DNA of 64,000 nt from Phoronis australis. Lineage: Eukaryota; Phoronida; Phoronidae. Positions 1-11,062 of this stretch are shown one piece after another (the stretch's first letter is position 1; each line of letters begins with the position of its first letter). The position numbers and the translations under genes were made by a program. Below the pieces are notes generated by a model. That model worked only from the letters and a program-made list of their open reading frames with translations. It was not told the origin of the DNA and did no database searches. Location: assembly GCA_002633005.1 (NCBI GenBank), contig NMRA01000565.1, positions 69,682-133,681 on the forward strand, read 5' to 3'.

Positions 1-352
1 TAGTGGCGGGGTGAGGTAATTCGATACCGATGTCATTTTGGTTCCCTCTCTATCCCCACACATCAGTGTCATCTGCAGACAGTATTGTTTCCTGCCCTCT
101 CTTTGGACGCCTCGCCATCCTGGTTCCAGAGTCAGATTCCACCCTACCGACACTTCAACCCTCTTGTCGCAAGTTCAAAGGTCAAGGTTCATATGAGAGT
201 CCAGTTTGGAGAAAGTGCACTTTATTAAGATCATGCACTGGAATTTGTCTTTAAAAGCGGTCAGTTGTGGTGCAAGTTACCACAAGAAAATAACCTTGAC
301 ATGGCAACCTAATTTAGAAACTTAGGCACACACAGAGTGAATTTTGAGTTAA
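1..352. other. no gene recognised
   Basis: Short open frames only, without family resemblance, splice structure or repeat signature that I can recognise. Confidence 0.4.
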
Positions 353-718
353 TTATGTGCACAAACAACTTTCATCGCTGCTTTCCTCTTGATGAGAAAC
401 ACTAAGGCGATTATTCGCATCGTTACAAAATCGTCGACAAACTGCCTTCGTGTAATTCACAAACAGTTCCTCTAGCTTTCGATTCCAATCAGTGCTAATG
501 TTTTTGCTACGAAATACAGACTCACGTTTCTGATTATTTGGGACGTATGTCTTGATTCTACTTTGTTTCGCTGGCGCTGAGGTTTTCATGGTCAAATGAA
601 TCAGATTTTTTCCGCTCAGTACTTGCCCCACGTGGATATTTGACAGCGCTGCATTTATATTTGCAAGGGGTATTTTAGCATAGAGACCGATAACTAGCCT
701 ACGCCAAAGAAATGACAC
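353..718 (-). CDS. weak candidate small ORF, unknown product
   Basis: An uninterrupted 121-codon frame on the minus strand. The first 43 residues look non-coding. A second ATG at 587-589 has a good Kozak context (ACC before ATG, A after) and would give a 78-residue, very hydrophilic, Lys/Arg/Asn/Ser-rich protein ending in an acidic, serine- and cysteine-containing tail. I recognise no domain, signal peptide or membrane segment. It could be a real small or terminal exon of a gene to the left, or chance. No neighbour or splice evidence decides between these. Confidence 0.2.
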   Translation of the reverse strand: MSFLWRRLVIGLYAKIPLANINAALSNIHVGQVLSGKNLIHLTMKTSAPAKQSRIKTYVPNNQKRESVFRSKNISTDWNRKLEELFVNYTKAVCRRFCNDANNRLSVSHQEESSDESCLCT

Positions 719-1195
719 TCAGCTGTTACGCAGTGAGGCTTAGGAGAATTTTCCTAGGCACGATGTCATATGTACCACTTACGCTAAGAATTTCACTGGG
801 GCGCTCGAAGAGGCCACGAATTATGGTCAGTGTAATTTACGTTGCAATTAATTACTTTCTGTAGTATGCAAGTAACATAAACAATCTTTTATTAGAAAAT
901 ACTTGTATATCTGGTGTCAAGAGGGTATTTTGGTAACTGGAGTCTATCTTTAAGACCGACTGCGACCACCTGGTTCAACGCCCACGTTTCCGCAGTGGAA
1001 CCAACTGGTTGTTCACACATCACAGCCTGAAACCTACACCTCTAATATTACTGACACGTCATCTTACCGGGCTACATGTACAACAGCTTACGTAAGTATT
1101 TTGCAAAAATAATTCATAGATTTAAATGACGTTGAGATCCATTTTGCGTATATGTAAACGTCGCATGTTGCAATAGAGCTGTAGGCCGACATACA
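719..1195. other. no gene recognised
   Basis: AT-rich sequence with many stops in all frames. It may hold 5' flank or untranslated exon of the LRR-Ig gene, but nothing specific is visible. Confidence 0.35.
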
Positions 1196-1353
1196 TGGGT
1201 GGATTCAGGATTTTGAGTTAGGGGGAACCAGGGCAGAGTATTAGCCAGAATTTTGCCTGTCAGACATAGGCACTCCCGAACTGCCCAATGGAATCTTGGA
1301 GAATTTTAGCGGGGGGGCATGGCCCCCTTGGGCCCCCTCTAAATCCGCCACTG
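1196..1353. mobile_element. TIR element relic, GGCGGAT family (hAT-like MITE)
   Basis: Begins with a GGTGGATTCAGG-type end and finishes with AAATCCGCCACTG, the inverted partner. An inner block contains a C-rich/G-rich run around GGCATGGCCCCC. The same ends and inner block recur at 59815, 60899, 62357 and 63168. The element carries no transposase. The hAT assignment rests only on the CAG...CTG termini; I could not find an 8-bp target duplication. Confidence 0.6.
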
Positions 1354-1995
1354 ACATAGCATTACTAAAAACGACCCGAACACTTTTCAATACAGCTCTT
1401 GCTGTGACGGAGACTAACTCCTATAAGCGCTTGACCGGCGATATCTATCTTATACCCTTTTCAGAAGTGCACTTAAGGACCACGGGGCCAGAACAACGTT
1501 AAGGGAAAATTTGAAAAATGACCGCCACGGCGCAACGTTTTGACCAATTTCACCCTAAAACAACAGGCCTCGAGAAGTCAAAAAAATACGTTTTGCGTTA
1601 ATTTCATGTCCGACTGGTTGGACTTAAAATGCGACGTACCAGCAGGGTGAATTCGAAAAAAGAAACAAAACAAACTTCAGTACTAAGCACCACTTATGCT
1701 GAAATATGATTTCGCCAAGCAACAAATTACCTGGTGTACCAATAAACAATTCCAACGCAATATGAAGATACTGTACTGTAGCAGCTGGCGACAACTTTGA
1801 AGGTACTCACGACGTCAGCAACAACCTGCAAGGACTGATAAAGGATGCGACAGTAACTTACTCTAGGCTACGTGCACCAGCCCTTAGCAAAAAAACTTGC
1901 GAGTTTTGGTGAAAAGGTCCCCTGGAGCGTTTGTCCCCCTCCGTTCTCAGTTCACCCACACTCACTACTGACCACAATCTTTCATTTCAGCGGAC
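1354..1995 (+). promoter_or_regulatory. 5' flank and probable 5'UTR intron end of the LRR-Ig gene
   Basis: A pyrimidine-rich stretch ending in TTTCATTTCAG at about 1980-1990 lies 6 bases before the start ATG. This looks like a 3' splice site, so the coding exon is probably preceded by an untranslated exon upstream. No TATA box or clear core promoter could be assigned. Confidence 0.4.
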
Positions 1996-3783
1996 ATGAG
2001 TTGCCAGGGTAGCCTGATGTTCTTGGTCTGCTTCTTGATGGCGCACGTGACATTGTCATTCGCGTGTCCTGAAAACTGCACGTGCACTCGGAACTCGACC
2101 GAGTACATCTGTAAAGGTCTAACGGAGATTCCAACAACCTTCAACTCGCCTGTGTTGAAATTCACGTGTGGAAACTGTCGCCTGCGGCATATCACAGCAA
2201 GCGCTTTGGTAGGATTGACTCAAGCCGAGACTATTAGATTATATGAATCAGAAGTAAAGACCGTTGAACCGTTTGCATTTTCTGCTTTGAAGAATTTAAA
2301 AATGCTTAGTTTATACAAAAACCAACTAACCACACTAGATGGGCGCTCGTTTATAGGATGCAACAAACTGACTTACCTCAGCATTCGAAAGAATGCGGTG
2401 GAAACTATAAAACACGGACTGGGGATGTTGCACAGTTTGGAAGTTTTAGAATTGGGCTACAACAAGCTTAAGGATATTCCGAAATTCCTAATGTCGTCAT
2501 GGTTCCCAAACCTAAATGACATCTATTTGGAAGGCAATGTTATTGAAGAAATTTACCCCTATTCCTTTTTTGGTTTACCAGCACTGAGGTATTTGGAACT
2601 GAGATCCAACCAAATCCACACGATCCACAACCACGGCTTCGAGGGACTTGGGAACCTCAAAACACTGGACTTGAGAAGCAACGAGCTTAGCGACCTGCCG
2701 AAGGATGTATGGAAACCATTGAGGAAGCTTGTCGATTTACATTTAGACAGAAATAGATTATCGGTTATCAAGAACGGTATGTTTGACCACTGTGAACACC
2801 TTCAAGAATTGGAGCTGGAAGACATGAAAACAGGAATTACAGCTGTTGAAAAGGACGCATTTCTAAAACTGGAGAGTCTTAAATCAATATCTTTGCAGGG
2901 CAACGCGTTTCCTCTGCAAGACGGGTCGTTGTTCAACTCCATGCTAAACCTCACTTACTTGGATCTTAAATATAACAACTACACACAAACCCCCGAGAAC
3001 ATGAAGCTACCAAACCTTGACATGCTTGACATAAGAGGAAATGCGATAAGGAAGTTGACTCCTATGAGTTTTCCCAAGCTCAGAACGTTTTTGGCAAGCA
3101 CAAATGAACTGACATATATCCCACAAGACCTTCAATTAACCGCCTCACCACAACTCTCCAGGGTGACCCTTTCTAAAAACAAGCTGACCAAATTATCACC
3201 TTTACCGCTAGCTAACTTCAATCTCACGCGGCTAGATGTCTCAAAGAACTACATTTCAACGTTTCCGGAATCAGAACTCAGACCACTGTTCTCCAAAATC
3301 ATGTACGTAAACATCGACTACAATCCCATACACTGCAACTGCGAAACAAAATGGTTGAAATCTGTTACGTCAAAGTACCGCAAAGTGAACTGCACTACTC
3401 CACACGCCACAAGATTACTTGACGTTCCAGATACAGAGTTCCGATGCTCGGCACCTAGGATTGTTTCCAGCGAAACCAATATTTCCATAAACAACAAGGA
3501 AGTACATCTTTTCTGTAAAGCTATTGGAGATCCAATACCAAGCATTCACTGGGAAGTTGCATTCATTGCCAATGGTAAACTAAAGATAGACAACGTTCCT
3601 GCAGACAGCAGCAATACCAGCACCTCAAGAAGTATACGTGGACCATTTGGAGATATGTATCAGACAGTGGACGTCAACATAGCACGTTCTAGTCTACCAG
3701 GAAACGTTCTGGCTTTCACATGCAAGGCAGGAAACATTGAGGGGAAAACCAGTACCACATTACCATTCAACCCCAATTTCTGA
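1996..3783 (+). CDS. secreted leucine-rich repeat / immunoglobulin (LRR-Ig) protein
   Basis: A 595-residue open frame in one exon. Residues 1-23 are a signal peptide with a hydrophobic LMFLVCFLMA core. The next segment is a cysteine-rich LRR N-cap (CPENCTCTRN). Some 14-16 leucine-rich repeats of the LxxLxLxxN type follow, then an LRR C-cap with four cysteines (NPIHCNCETKW, from about residue 443 to 482). One Ig domain lies at about 490-590, with Cys506, Trp518 and Cys576 as the expected disulphide/tryptophan set. Several N-glycosylation sequons (NCT, NLT, NST) are present. There is no transmembrane helix or GPI tail after the Ig fold, so the product is predicted to be secreted, unlike the single-pass LRIG, Lingo and Kekkon proteins. 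LRR-Ig genes are numerous in amphioxus and other invertebrate deuterostomes, where roles in neural adhesion or immunity are proposed; the ligand here is unknown. The ATG was chosen because it follows a 3' splice-like site and gives a clean signal peptide. Confidence 0.9.
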   Translation: MSCQGSLMFLVCFLMAHVTLSFACPENCTCTRNSTEYICKGLTEIPTTFNSPVLKFTCGNCRLRHITASALVGLTQAETIRLYESEVKTVEPFAFSALKNLKMLSLYKNQLTTLDGRSFIGCNKLTYLSIRKNAVETIKHGLGMLHSLEVLELGYNKLKDIPKFLMSSWFPNLNDIYLEGNVIEEIYPYSFFGLPALRYLELRSNQIHTIHNHGFEGLGNLKTLDLRSNELSDLPKDVWKPLRKLVDLHLDRNRLSVIKNGMFDHCEHLQELELEDMKTGITAVEKDAFLKLESLKSISLQGNAFPLQDGSLFNSMLNLTYLDLKYNNYTQTPENMKLPNLDMLDIRGNAIRKLTPMSFPKLRTFLASTNELTYIPQDLQLTASPQLSRVTLSKNKLTKLSPLPLANFNLTRLDVSKNYISTFPESELRPLFSKIMYVNIDYNPIHCNCETKWLKSVTSKYRKVNCTTPHATRLLDVPDTEFRCSAPRIVSSETNISINNKEVHLFCKAIGDPIPSIHWEVAFIANGKLKIDNVPADSSNTSTSRSIRGPFGDMYQTVDVNIARSSLPGNVLAFTCKAGNIEGKTSTTLPFNPNF

Positions 3784-3822
3784 TGGCATCTTCGTTACTA
3801 ACCTATTCACTTTACCAAACAA

Positions 3823-3828
3823 ATTAAA
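3823..3828 (+). terminator. candidate polyadenylation signal ATTAAA of LRR-Ig gene
   Basis: ATTAAA lies 40 bases after the LRR-Ig stop codon. An alternative AATAAA lies at 3995-4000. Which one is used cannot be read from sequence alone. Confidence 0.4.
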
Positions 3829-3855
3829 GACACCTGGGACGGCCTAAAATTTGTT

Positions 3856-3861
3856 TTTATT
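3856..3861 (-). terminator. candidate polyadenylation signal AATAAA of CEP164
   Basis: TTTATT on the plus strand reads AATAAA on the minus strand, about 240 bases after the CEP164 stop. If used, the CEP164 3' end would approach or overlap the 3' UTR of the convergent LRR-Ig gene. Confidence 0.4.
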
Positions 3862-4102
3862 TTGACACAATTCTTAGGACACACCTGTCTATGATGCAAC
3901 AGCAACAGCAACAGACTTGACTGCAGTGAACCACTTGTTATCAAGAAAAAATATAAAACAGTCTGATTTTAGTAAAATATTTTCAAAATCACCAAATAAA
4001 CACCACTTAAATATTTAAAACTCAAAAAAGACAAAATAATGGGCCTATTTTCAGTAGCAACAGGATACATTGCAGAATGAATAAATAACAGTTTTAACAT
4101 GC

Positions 4103-4202
4103 TTAGTATCTTCTAACTCTAACATCATTGTTTTCATCCAGTTCAAGTCTCACACTACCACCAACAGAGGGGGCTGCACCTGCAGTTGAGGGGGTGGAAG
4201 CG
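4103..4202 (-). CDS. CEP164: CEP164 exon 35 (terminal, stop codon)
   Basis: Residues about 1434-1466, a Ser/Thr/Pro/Ala linker and then [14 protein letters not shown] and TAA at 4103-4105. The family ends LGLDEHNRLRVYRF in human from memory. The acceptor follows TTTCTCAG and the phase agrees with exon 34. Confidence 0.88.
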
Positions 4203-7200
4203 CTGAGAAACTGTCAAGGAAATTATTTTGAAAGTGATCCTCAACATGCTGAAACAAGACAAAAAGTGCAAACAAAAGAGAATGTAAAATTGGTGCAGAT
4301 TCCGAATCGAGGCATATTTCTAACAGTCAGTAAGAGAGGCCTTATAACCCCCCCATTAAAACAACGCAACACAAAAGTGACTGCACAAAGGCAGAGGTCA
4401 GTACCTTCTGAATCTCTAGATTTGCACCAGGTCTGTTTAAATAAAATACCTTTTCAGGAATAAATATTCCTATGGTTGCTGTAATACCTGTAATACCTGT
4501 CACGGACAGGATCATTGGGGATATGCTGGTGCATTAATCCCCTCCCCGGACCATCCCCGTGACAGCAGAAGGCGCAGAACTCCAGGGCTATGGTTGCTTT
4601 AATCCAGCTAATTCTAAAGCAATGTTGAAAAATACCATGATGTAAAGGGGTCCAGTGCCTAGTTGCATGAAACAGTCCCAAATAGGGACTGGACTAAGTT
4701 CCTTAAATCTACTGGGGATTTGTGATCTTATCTTTTCTTAGCTGTTTGCACCTCATTACCAAGTCAATTTTTGGCTTAAAACAAATCGAGAGGAAACTAT
4801 AATTTGAAGTCTCAGTAGGGAACTAGTCATGCAACGTCCGTGATTAAGGACTAATTCCGTAATTATTATGAGTGAATTAAGGGTCATTTTTGTTATATTA
4901 TTAGAAAATGTCATTAGTCAAATTGGAGCTAATAATCAAGATAAAATGACAGAAAAATGTAACATCATCTGTGAGTAAGGAACAAAACAAATATACAAAA
5001 GATTTGGGGAACTTTCTTGAGTCCCTATTTGGGACTGTTTCATGCAACTGGGCACTGGCCTCTTATAGACCTGACCAAAAGACCACTTTCAGCATGTTAT
5101 TTTTAAGCCTTACATGGACAATTTTCTTCCAAACTAGTGATTTGGGTCCCCTCTTACGACATCCTAAATCCGCAAGTGAAGTACTCAGACTTATGTCTCA
5201 CCAACGACTACTTTCAATTAGCACCTACCCAACTCATGGCTCAGATACTGGTTAAGAGGTAGCTATCCAATACACCAACTCCCGCAGGCACCTGACTCAA
5301 TTTGGAGACCTGTTGTTGGAGATTTGAAGCATCTGCCCAACAAAATATTTTCATCAACAAACTAAACCCTCTTTTTGGGCCTCACCAGGAAATTATGACC
5401 CTATCTATCATAGGACTGTTCTGAAACACACGTCTCTAATGTAGGCTGGCGTGTTTGGCTAAAATGGTCCTGGGCCGCAAGGTGATGCAGTCATTTTTTA
5501 ATCAGATGAAATTTGTGCCCTTATAGTTACAGCATATAATGCTTTTGATTTGTGGACAGTAATTGTATCACTTCTTGTATAATTCTTAAAATGAAATAAA
5601 CAGTTATCTAATGAAAAAAGTTACAGCAAATTCAAACTACCGTCTTCGAATACCCCTCCAAAATAGGGCCAATAAATAAACGCTTTGATGGTACAAGATT
5701 TTGCACGATGTGCTATATGAATTACCTGCATTTTCATGGCTTTTGGAATTAAACATGCGGCCCCCATAATGCAAATTTAAAGTCTCAATACACAATGCTT
5801 TCAGCACTTTTCAATATCAAACATCAAACATAATAACGTTTGAATTGATCCATGTATCAGACATCACACCTCAGAGAAAATCAACATATGTAGGCACTGT
5901 GTTAGCAACAATCACCAAGCCAATTCAGTTAATCAGTAGAGAACCTAATAAGGAATTACTGTACATTAAAGAGTCATTGGCCACTCAGAACCAGCATGCT
6001 ACAGATTCTCTGAATAACATGCAGAGCTCAGTGACCCTGTAACTATGGTGATGACCAGCTAATTACTATTCCCTGTATCTCTTACTTCACTTTATGTATG
6101 TTACCTGAGCTGTGTGTTGGCACTTGCAGTCTTTTGTAAATAATTACCCTGATGATGTCTAATGAATAGACGAAACGTTGACTGAACATGAACTTTTTTA
6201 TTTGTGTGGCAATCGTCTGGTTTTCAATCTTACTATGGCCAAAAACTGATTTAATGTATCACCTTATAATTTATCTCAGTTTGTGTCCTCCTCACATTAG
6301 AAGTGACTTCTTGGATTAGTAAGGGTTGAAAATTATTGGTGCTGGGGACTGAACTCCACAAGTAATCACTGTATGCAATGAAAGCAAAGTGATAGTTCAA
6401 TGAAAATAGGTTGGCTCCATGAATGATCACTAGATGGAGCTACTAGGCAGGTTCTACGACTGAACACTGGATTGGAGAAAGTAGGCAAGTTCCAAGACTC
6501 AATACTAGATGGAGTTATTATGCTTGGTTCCATGACTGAACACTCAATGGGGTTATTATGTTGTTTCCATGACTGAAGACTATATATAGTTAATACGCTG
6601 GTTCCATGATTGAACACAAAGGATACAGGTTAGACGAAGACTTTGCCCCAAGACCAGTCTCTCGTTGAAACTGCCTCAGCCAGGCTCTGTGCTCCTGAAG
6701 CTTATCCTGTGTTTTTACTTCGGTCATGGCTGAAGGTTGACTAAGACTAGAGCGGAAATTCTGTAGCTGTTGCCTAAATCACACCATGGTAAAATTACCA
6801 GTCGTTCCCAAAAGAAACTTTGCCAAAATCTTGCAGAAATCATGAAGAAATGGGAAGACAATCAACTCACAAATAAACGTGCATGAAAGAATTAGCTGAA
6901 AGGTTGCTCCAAAATTTGATTTGCAAACAAAATTTCAAATCAAAATTCCGCTTTAAAGACCATACGGTGATACTTAGGTCAAGCTGAAATTGAAATTCAA
7001 ACTGTAGTAAATCAAATTAGCGGTAATGAATATTTCAATTCACAAAAAATTGATGATCTCGATTAGGTCCATATCGTCAGTGCGAAATTAGCAACTTCTC
7101 ATTCCAAAAGCAAAAAACAAAGAGTGTCAACCCAAAACAAGAACCAAAACAACAGTTTTCAAAGATGGTGCTGTCTGCCCCAATGACACCTGATAGCAGC

Positions 7201-10200
7201 TCAGGGATGAGAGCCAAAGTGACAAGCCTTAAATTGCTGGGACACGTGTCACCGCTGTAAACAAAATGGAATTCAGTTTCAATAATTTACAAAAACTTGA
7301 TAACAGTAGCACCACAAGCTCCAGTGTCAGAGAATTGCGATGAAGTTTACCTACCTGGCGGGAACATGGCCAAATGAGAAACTGGGTGTGTCAGAGGTTG
7401 GCTGCGGAGGAAGATAGTGTCGATCTGAAAAAATAGAGACAGGCGGCCAAGTGAAGTGTTGAAGTTTACAATTGATAACTATCCAGTGTCTACTGTTTAC
7501 AAAAACATAGCCTATAAGGTTAAAGTTAAATTACCTCCAAAGTATGTCCTCCATTTTCTTTCTAGTACTTGCTCAGCTGACTGGTGTATGTCGTCAAAGT
7601 TGACCCTTGACACCGGGTGTGACCTGAAATTAAGGTCAAACATTTATGATTCATAAGCTATGGTCATTAAAATCTGAATTAAGACTGATGTTAGGGAATT
7701 ATCTATGAAAACAAAGTCGAAGCAAATCTGGGCATTAGACAGTCATTTGGTATCTTAACCTTAGGTTATGTTCAACAGGAACTAGTTAAAGTATGACCAG
7801 CAGATGGATCAAAAATTTTCACTACACACTCAGTAACCTGACAACGAAATGATAGTTCACTCACATATATGGGTTCTGTGACTGAAAATGACCGGGGTCA
7901 AAGTTCGTAGGGAAAACCGGTTGGTGAGGCTGATAAAACACAGGCGGTGGTGGTTGTTGATATACAGACGTCCCTAGTGGTACTGGTGGCGGTGCAGTGT
8001 CCACCGCAGGACGTGGAGCTTGCTGTGACTGCTGAAGTATGTCAATGACATGTCGGAGGTCACCATCTATCTTCTGCAGTGACTTATGCACGGGAGAACG
8101 ATGTTTGTCAGATTTGCGCGGAGCTGAAATAAGGTAAATGAAAAGAATTCTTGCAATAGAAAAAATGTAAATTACGGTACGTGCGCAGAAGGGTATATTC
8201 GATGACGTACCTATATCGGGAAAGAGGCGTATGCACCAATATGCCAACCATTGGATCAAAACCATTCTTGAAGATGATTGTATACTAATACTTATTTCAA
8301 TCCTTACAAGTCTTTTACTCATATAAAATCAGTCTCATAATTTTTCTCACTGTAGTAGGATTCTATTCTTCCAACAGGTACATTGAAAGCATCTACCACT
8401 CACAAAAATGCTTCAGAATCTATTGGTGTTGGCCAAACTAAAATTAAGCTTATTGCGTGCGACTCGAGTTACCCACTCATTCAGCAACAATTCAAGATCA
8501 CATGAGCGTGTTAATTTTTTAAACCTCAAAGTGCTGCTTCAAAAATTCAATATTGACGGCTAAAGAGCCAAGAAATGCAGCGTAAAATAATCAAAAGAGA
8601 TAAGAGTTGAGATGCATGCAATATTGAAACCCCGTTCTTTGCCTTTTACTCACTTTAACCTCTAAACGACACTAAGCTCATCTTGCCCGACTCCTTTGAG
8701 GACAAACAGTAGATAGAGCTAGTTCCTCATAGAAGAGCCATCTGCACTCACTTCACTAACCACAGTTAAAGAGTCACCATTCTTTGCCACTATCTCCCTA
8801 TACAGTCACATGGCTTACCTTGAGCGAGCTCCACAGTTGAAGAGTCACCATTCTTTGCCACTATCTCCCTATACAGTCACATGACTTACCTTGAGCGAGC
8901 TCCACAGTTGAAGAGTCACCATTCTTTGCCACTATCTCCCTATACAGTGTCATGGCTTACCTTGAGCGAGCTCCACAGTTGAAGAGTCACCATTCTTTGC
9001 CACTATCTCCCTATACAGTCACATGACTTACCTTGAGCGAGCTCGTCCAGATTTAGATCACTGCTGCTGATACCGCTGCTCTCTTCCGAGTCACTCATTC
9101 GAAGGTCAAGTGGAGGTCGTGCGAAGCGCGTACGCTTCTTCTCCAGAAGCTTGTCAACATTAACGCTCTCTTCATCGGACGAGGATGACTACAAAAGAAC
9201 GGAATACAGTCAAAATCACCTTTTTCATATCCGATAAATACCACCAAATTAATGCTTTACTAATTTCAAGCTATGCACAGCAGCCTTGAATTTTGTATTG
9301 TGTAGAGTATTTCGGAACTTTGTAACATGATTATGGCCTGCCAAACACCTAGTATCTTGACAGTTGACATGTGAGCGTTACCTTACCTGGGAGAAACTAA
9401 TAGTAAGTTAATGCAGATACTATCGACAGGTTCACCAAATTCAACTGAAATGCACAGTCTATTCTTATTTCAAACTAAAACCAAATCCCTTATCCCCGGT
9501 TTTGAAGACCCTGCTCCTTCTTCGCACCAAGCTCAAAACATGCCACCGCAACTACTTTTCCTTTACCTAAAACAACACCACGCTCCCACCCCCTCACCGG
9601 GACCTGTAACTCACTGTACCCCCATCCCCTCAGCATGCCCCGCCCACTTACCACATCCACAAGGGACTCCTGCAGGTCTCGTATCCTCTTCTCCTTTTCC
9701 CTCAATAGCCTCTTCCCCTTGTTCATGTTGGTCACCATGGCATCGATCTCCAATGCTTCCCGGTCGAGGCTAGTCTTCACCTCATTGAGCAGATACTTAC
9801 TCTGTACTGATGACTGTGAGGGAAGAGAAAGATAGACAGTTTATTCAGGAAAATTTTTGCGACTATCTTAGCACAGAATGCATATCTCAACTAAAATTAC
9901 CATCTTGATGACATGAATGCTAAAGAGAGAGATGTCTAAACATTCAAAATTTCGTTCACCAGGTTGTGCATCAGCACTTTATCTACAAAGCTCAATTTTT
10001 ATGTATTTGGTGCAACACCCAACTAACCAGATGGCCACACCCATATTCCCAACTGGCAAAGCCCATTTCCCCAACCTGCCAAACAGACTCCACCCAACAG
10101 CCCAACAGGCCTCAAAAACATTTCCAACCAGATACGCCTACCTCAACAACAAACTCCACCCATCTATCCAGTACACAATGGCCACACGTCCAGGAAATAA

Positions 10201-11015
10201 CACTCACTTGTCCAACAACCCTCCTGTGGTCATTTGTCCACTCCTCCTTTGCTGCCAGTAGAGCTGCCTGCCGCTTCTTCAAGTTGAGCCGGTTCTTGCG
10301 CAGGAATTCCTTTGCCATTGTGATTGAGTTGTCTTCTTCAACCAGTCTTGCATGGAGATCGCTGCAGAAATGAGTGTACTCAATGAATATGGCACAGTCC
10401 CTTCAAGAAACAATCAATAAAAAGTTACCCAGAATTCCCAGCCATGGTCCCAGAGTGCAAACAGAATTCCCCACAATGATGGCCGAGTGACTTTAACAGC
10501 ATCTCAGAATGACCTGTTATGACCAGTCATTATACAGGTAAAAGGTATTCACGTGTTCTGTGATGGGTGTCAAGAGAAGCTACCATCCTAGTATAAACCA
10601 TGATCAATGAAACCATACAAGTCATACTGTAACCTGACATTTTCATCCTTGTGCAATGCCATCTTGGAATATCATTGGAATCCTTTCATGTGACAGATAA
10701 TTACACATCATTTGACCATGGACAGACTGCAGCCAATGGATTGGTTCAACAATAACATTCATCACGGCCAAGTTACTTTATTCCAGTTTGAAGTCTACAA
10801 TTTCCAATTGACCTAATTAGAATTGCTTGGGACGTTCAAGTGCACACATGAAGTTTGCACGCCTCAGCCACTCAGTTTATTGTCCACAAGAGTAACACTC
10901 ATCATCTCATCTGTGTCTGTGTTTTACCATGCTTATCACGTGCTCCAGCAAACATACCACAGTTTTAGTCAAATCCAGGACATCAGATGGATATATAAGG
11001 GGATATATACGGTTT

Positions 11016-11062
<47 letters not shown>

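Larger units (their letters stand above)
4203..6626 (-). other. CEP164 intron 34
   Basis: A 2.4-kb intron. It holds the 407-bp TIR element (4652-5058), a hammerhead-like motif (6148-6180) and a 37-bp minisatellite (6411-6620). The remainder is AT-rich with no recognised coding. A 65-codon plus-strand frame at 5845-6042 just before the hammerhead-like motif may belong to the same retroelement relic. Confidence 0.6.

Noticed and set aside
8757-9040. CRISPR-like array because of regular 71-bp spacing
   Set aside because: The sequence is uniform between repeats with no unique spacers, the genome is eukaryotic, and the unit is explained by the exon 30 splice site.
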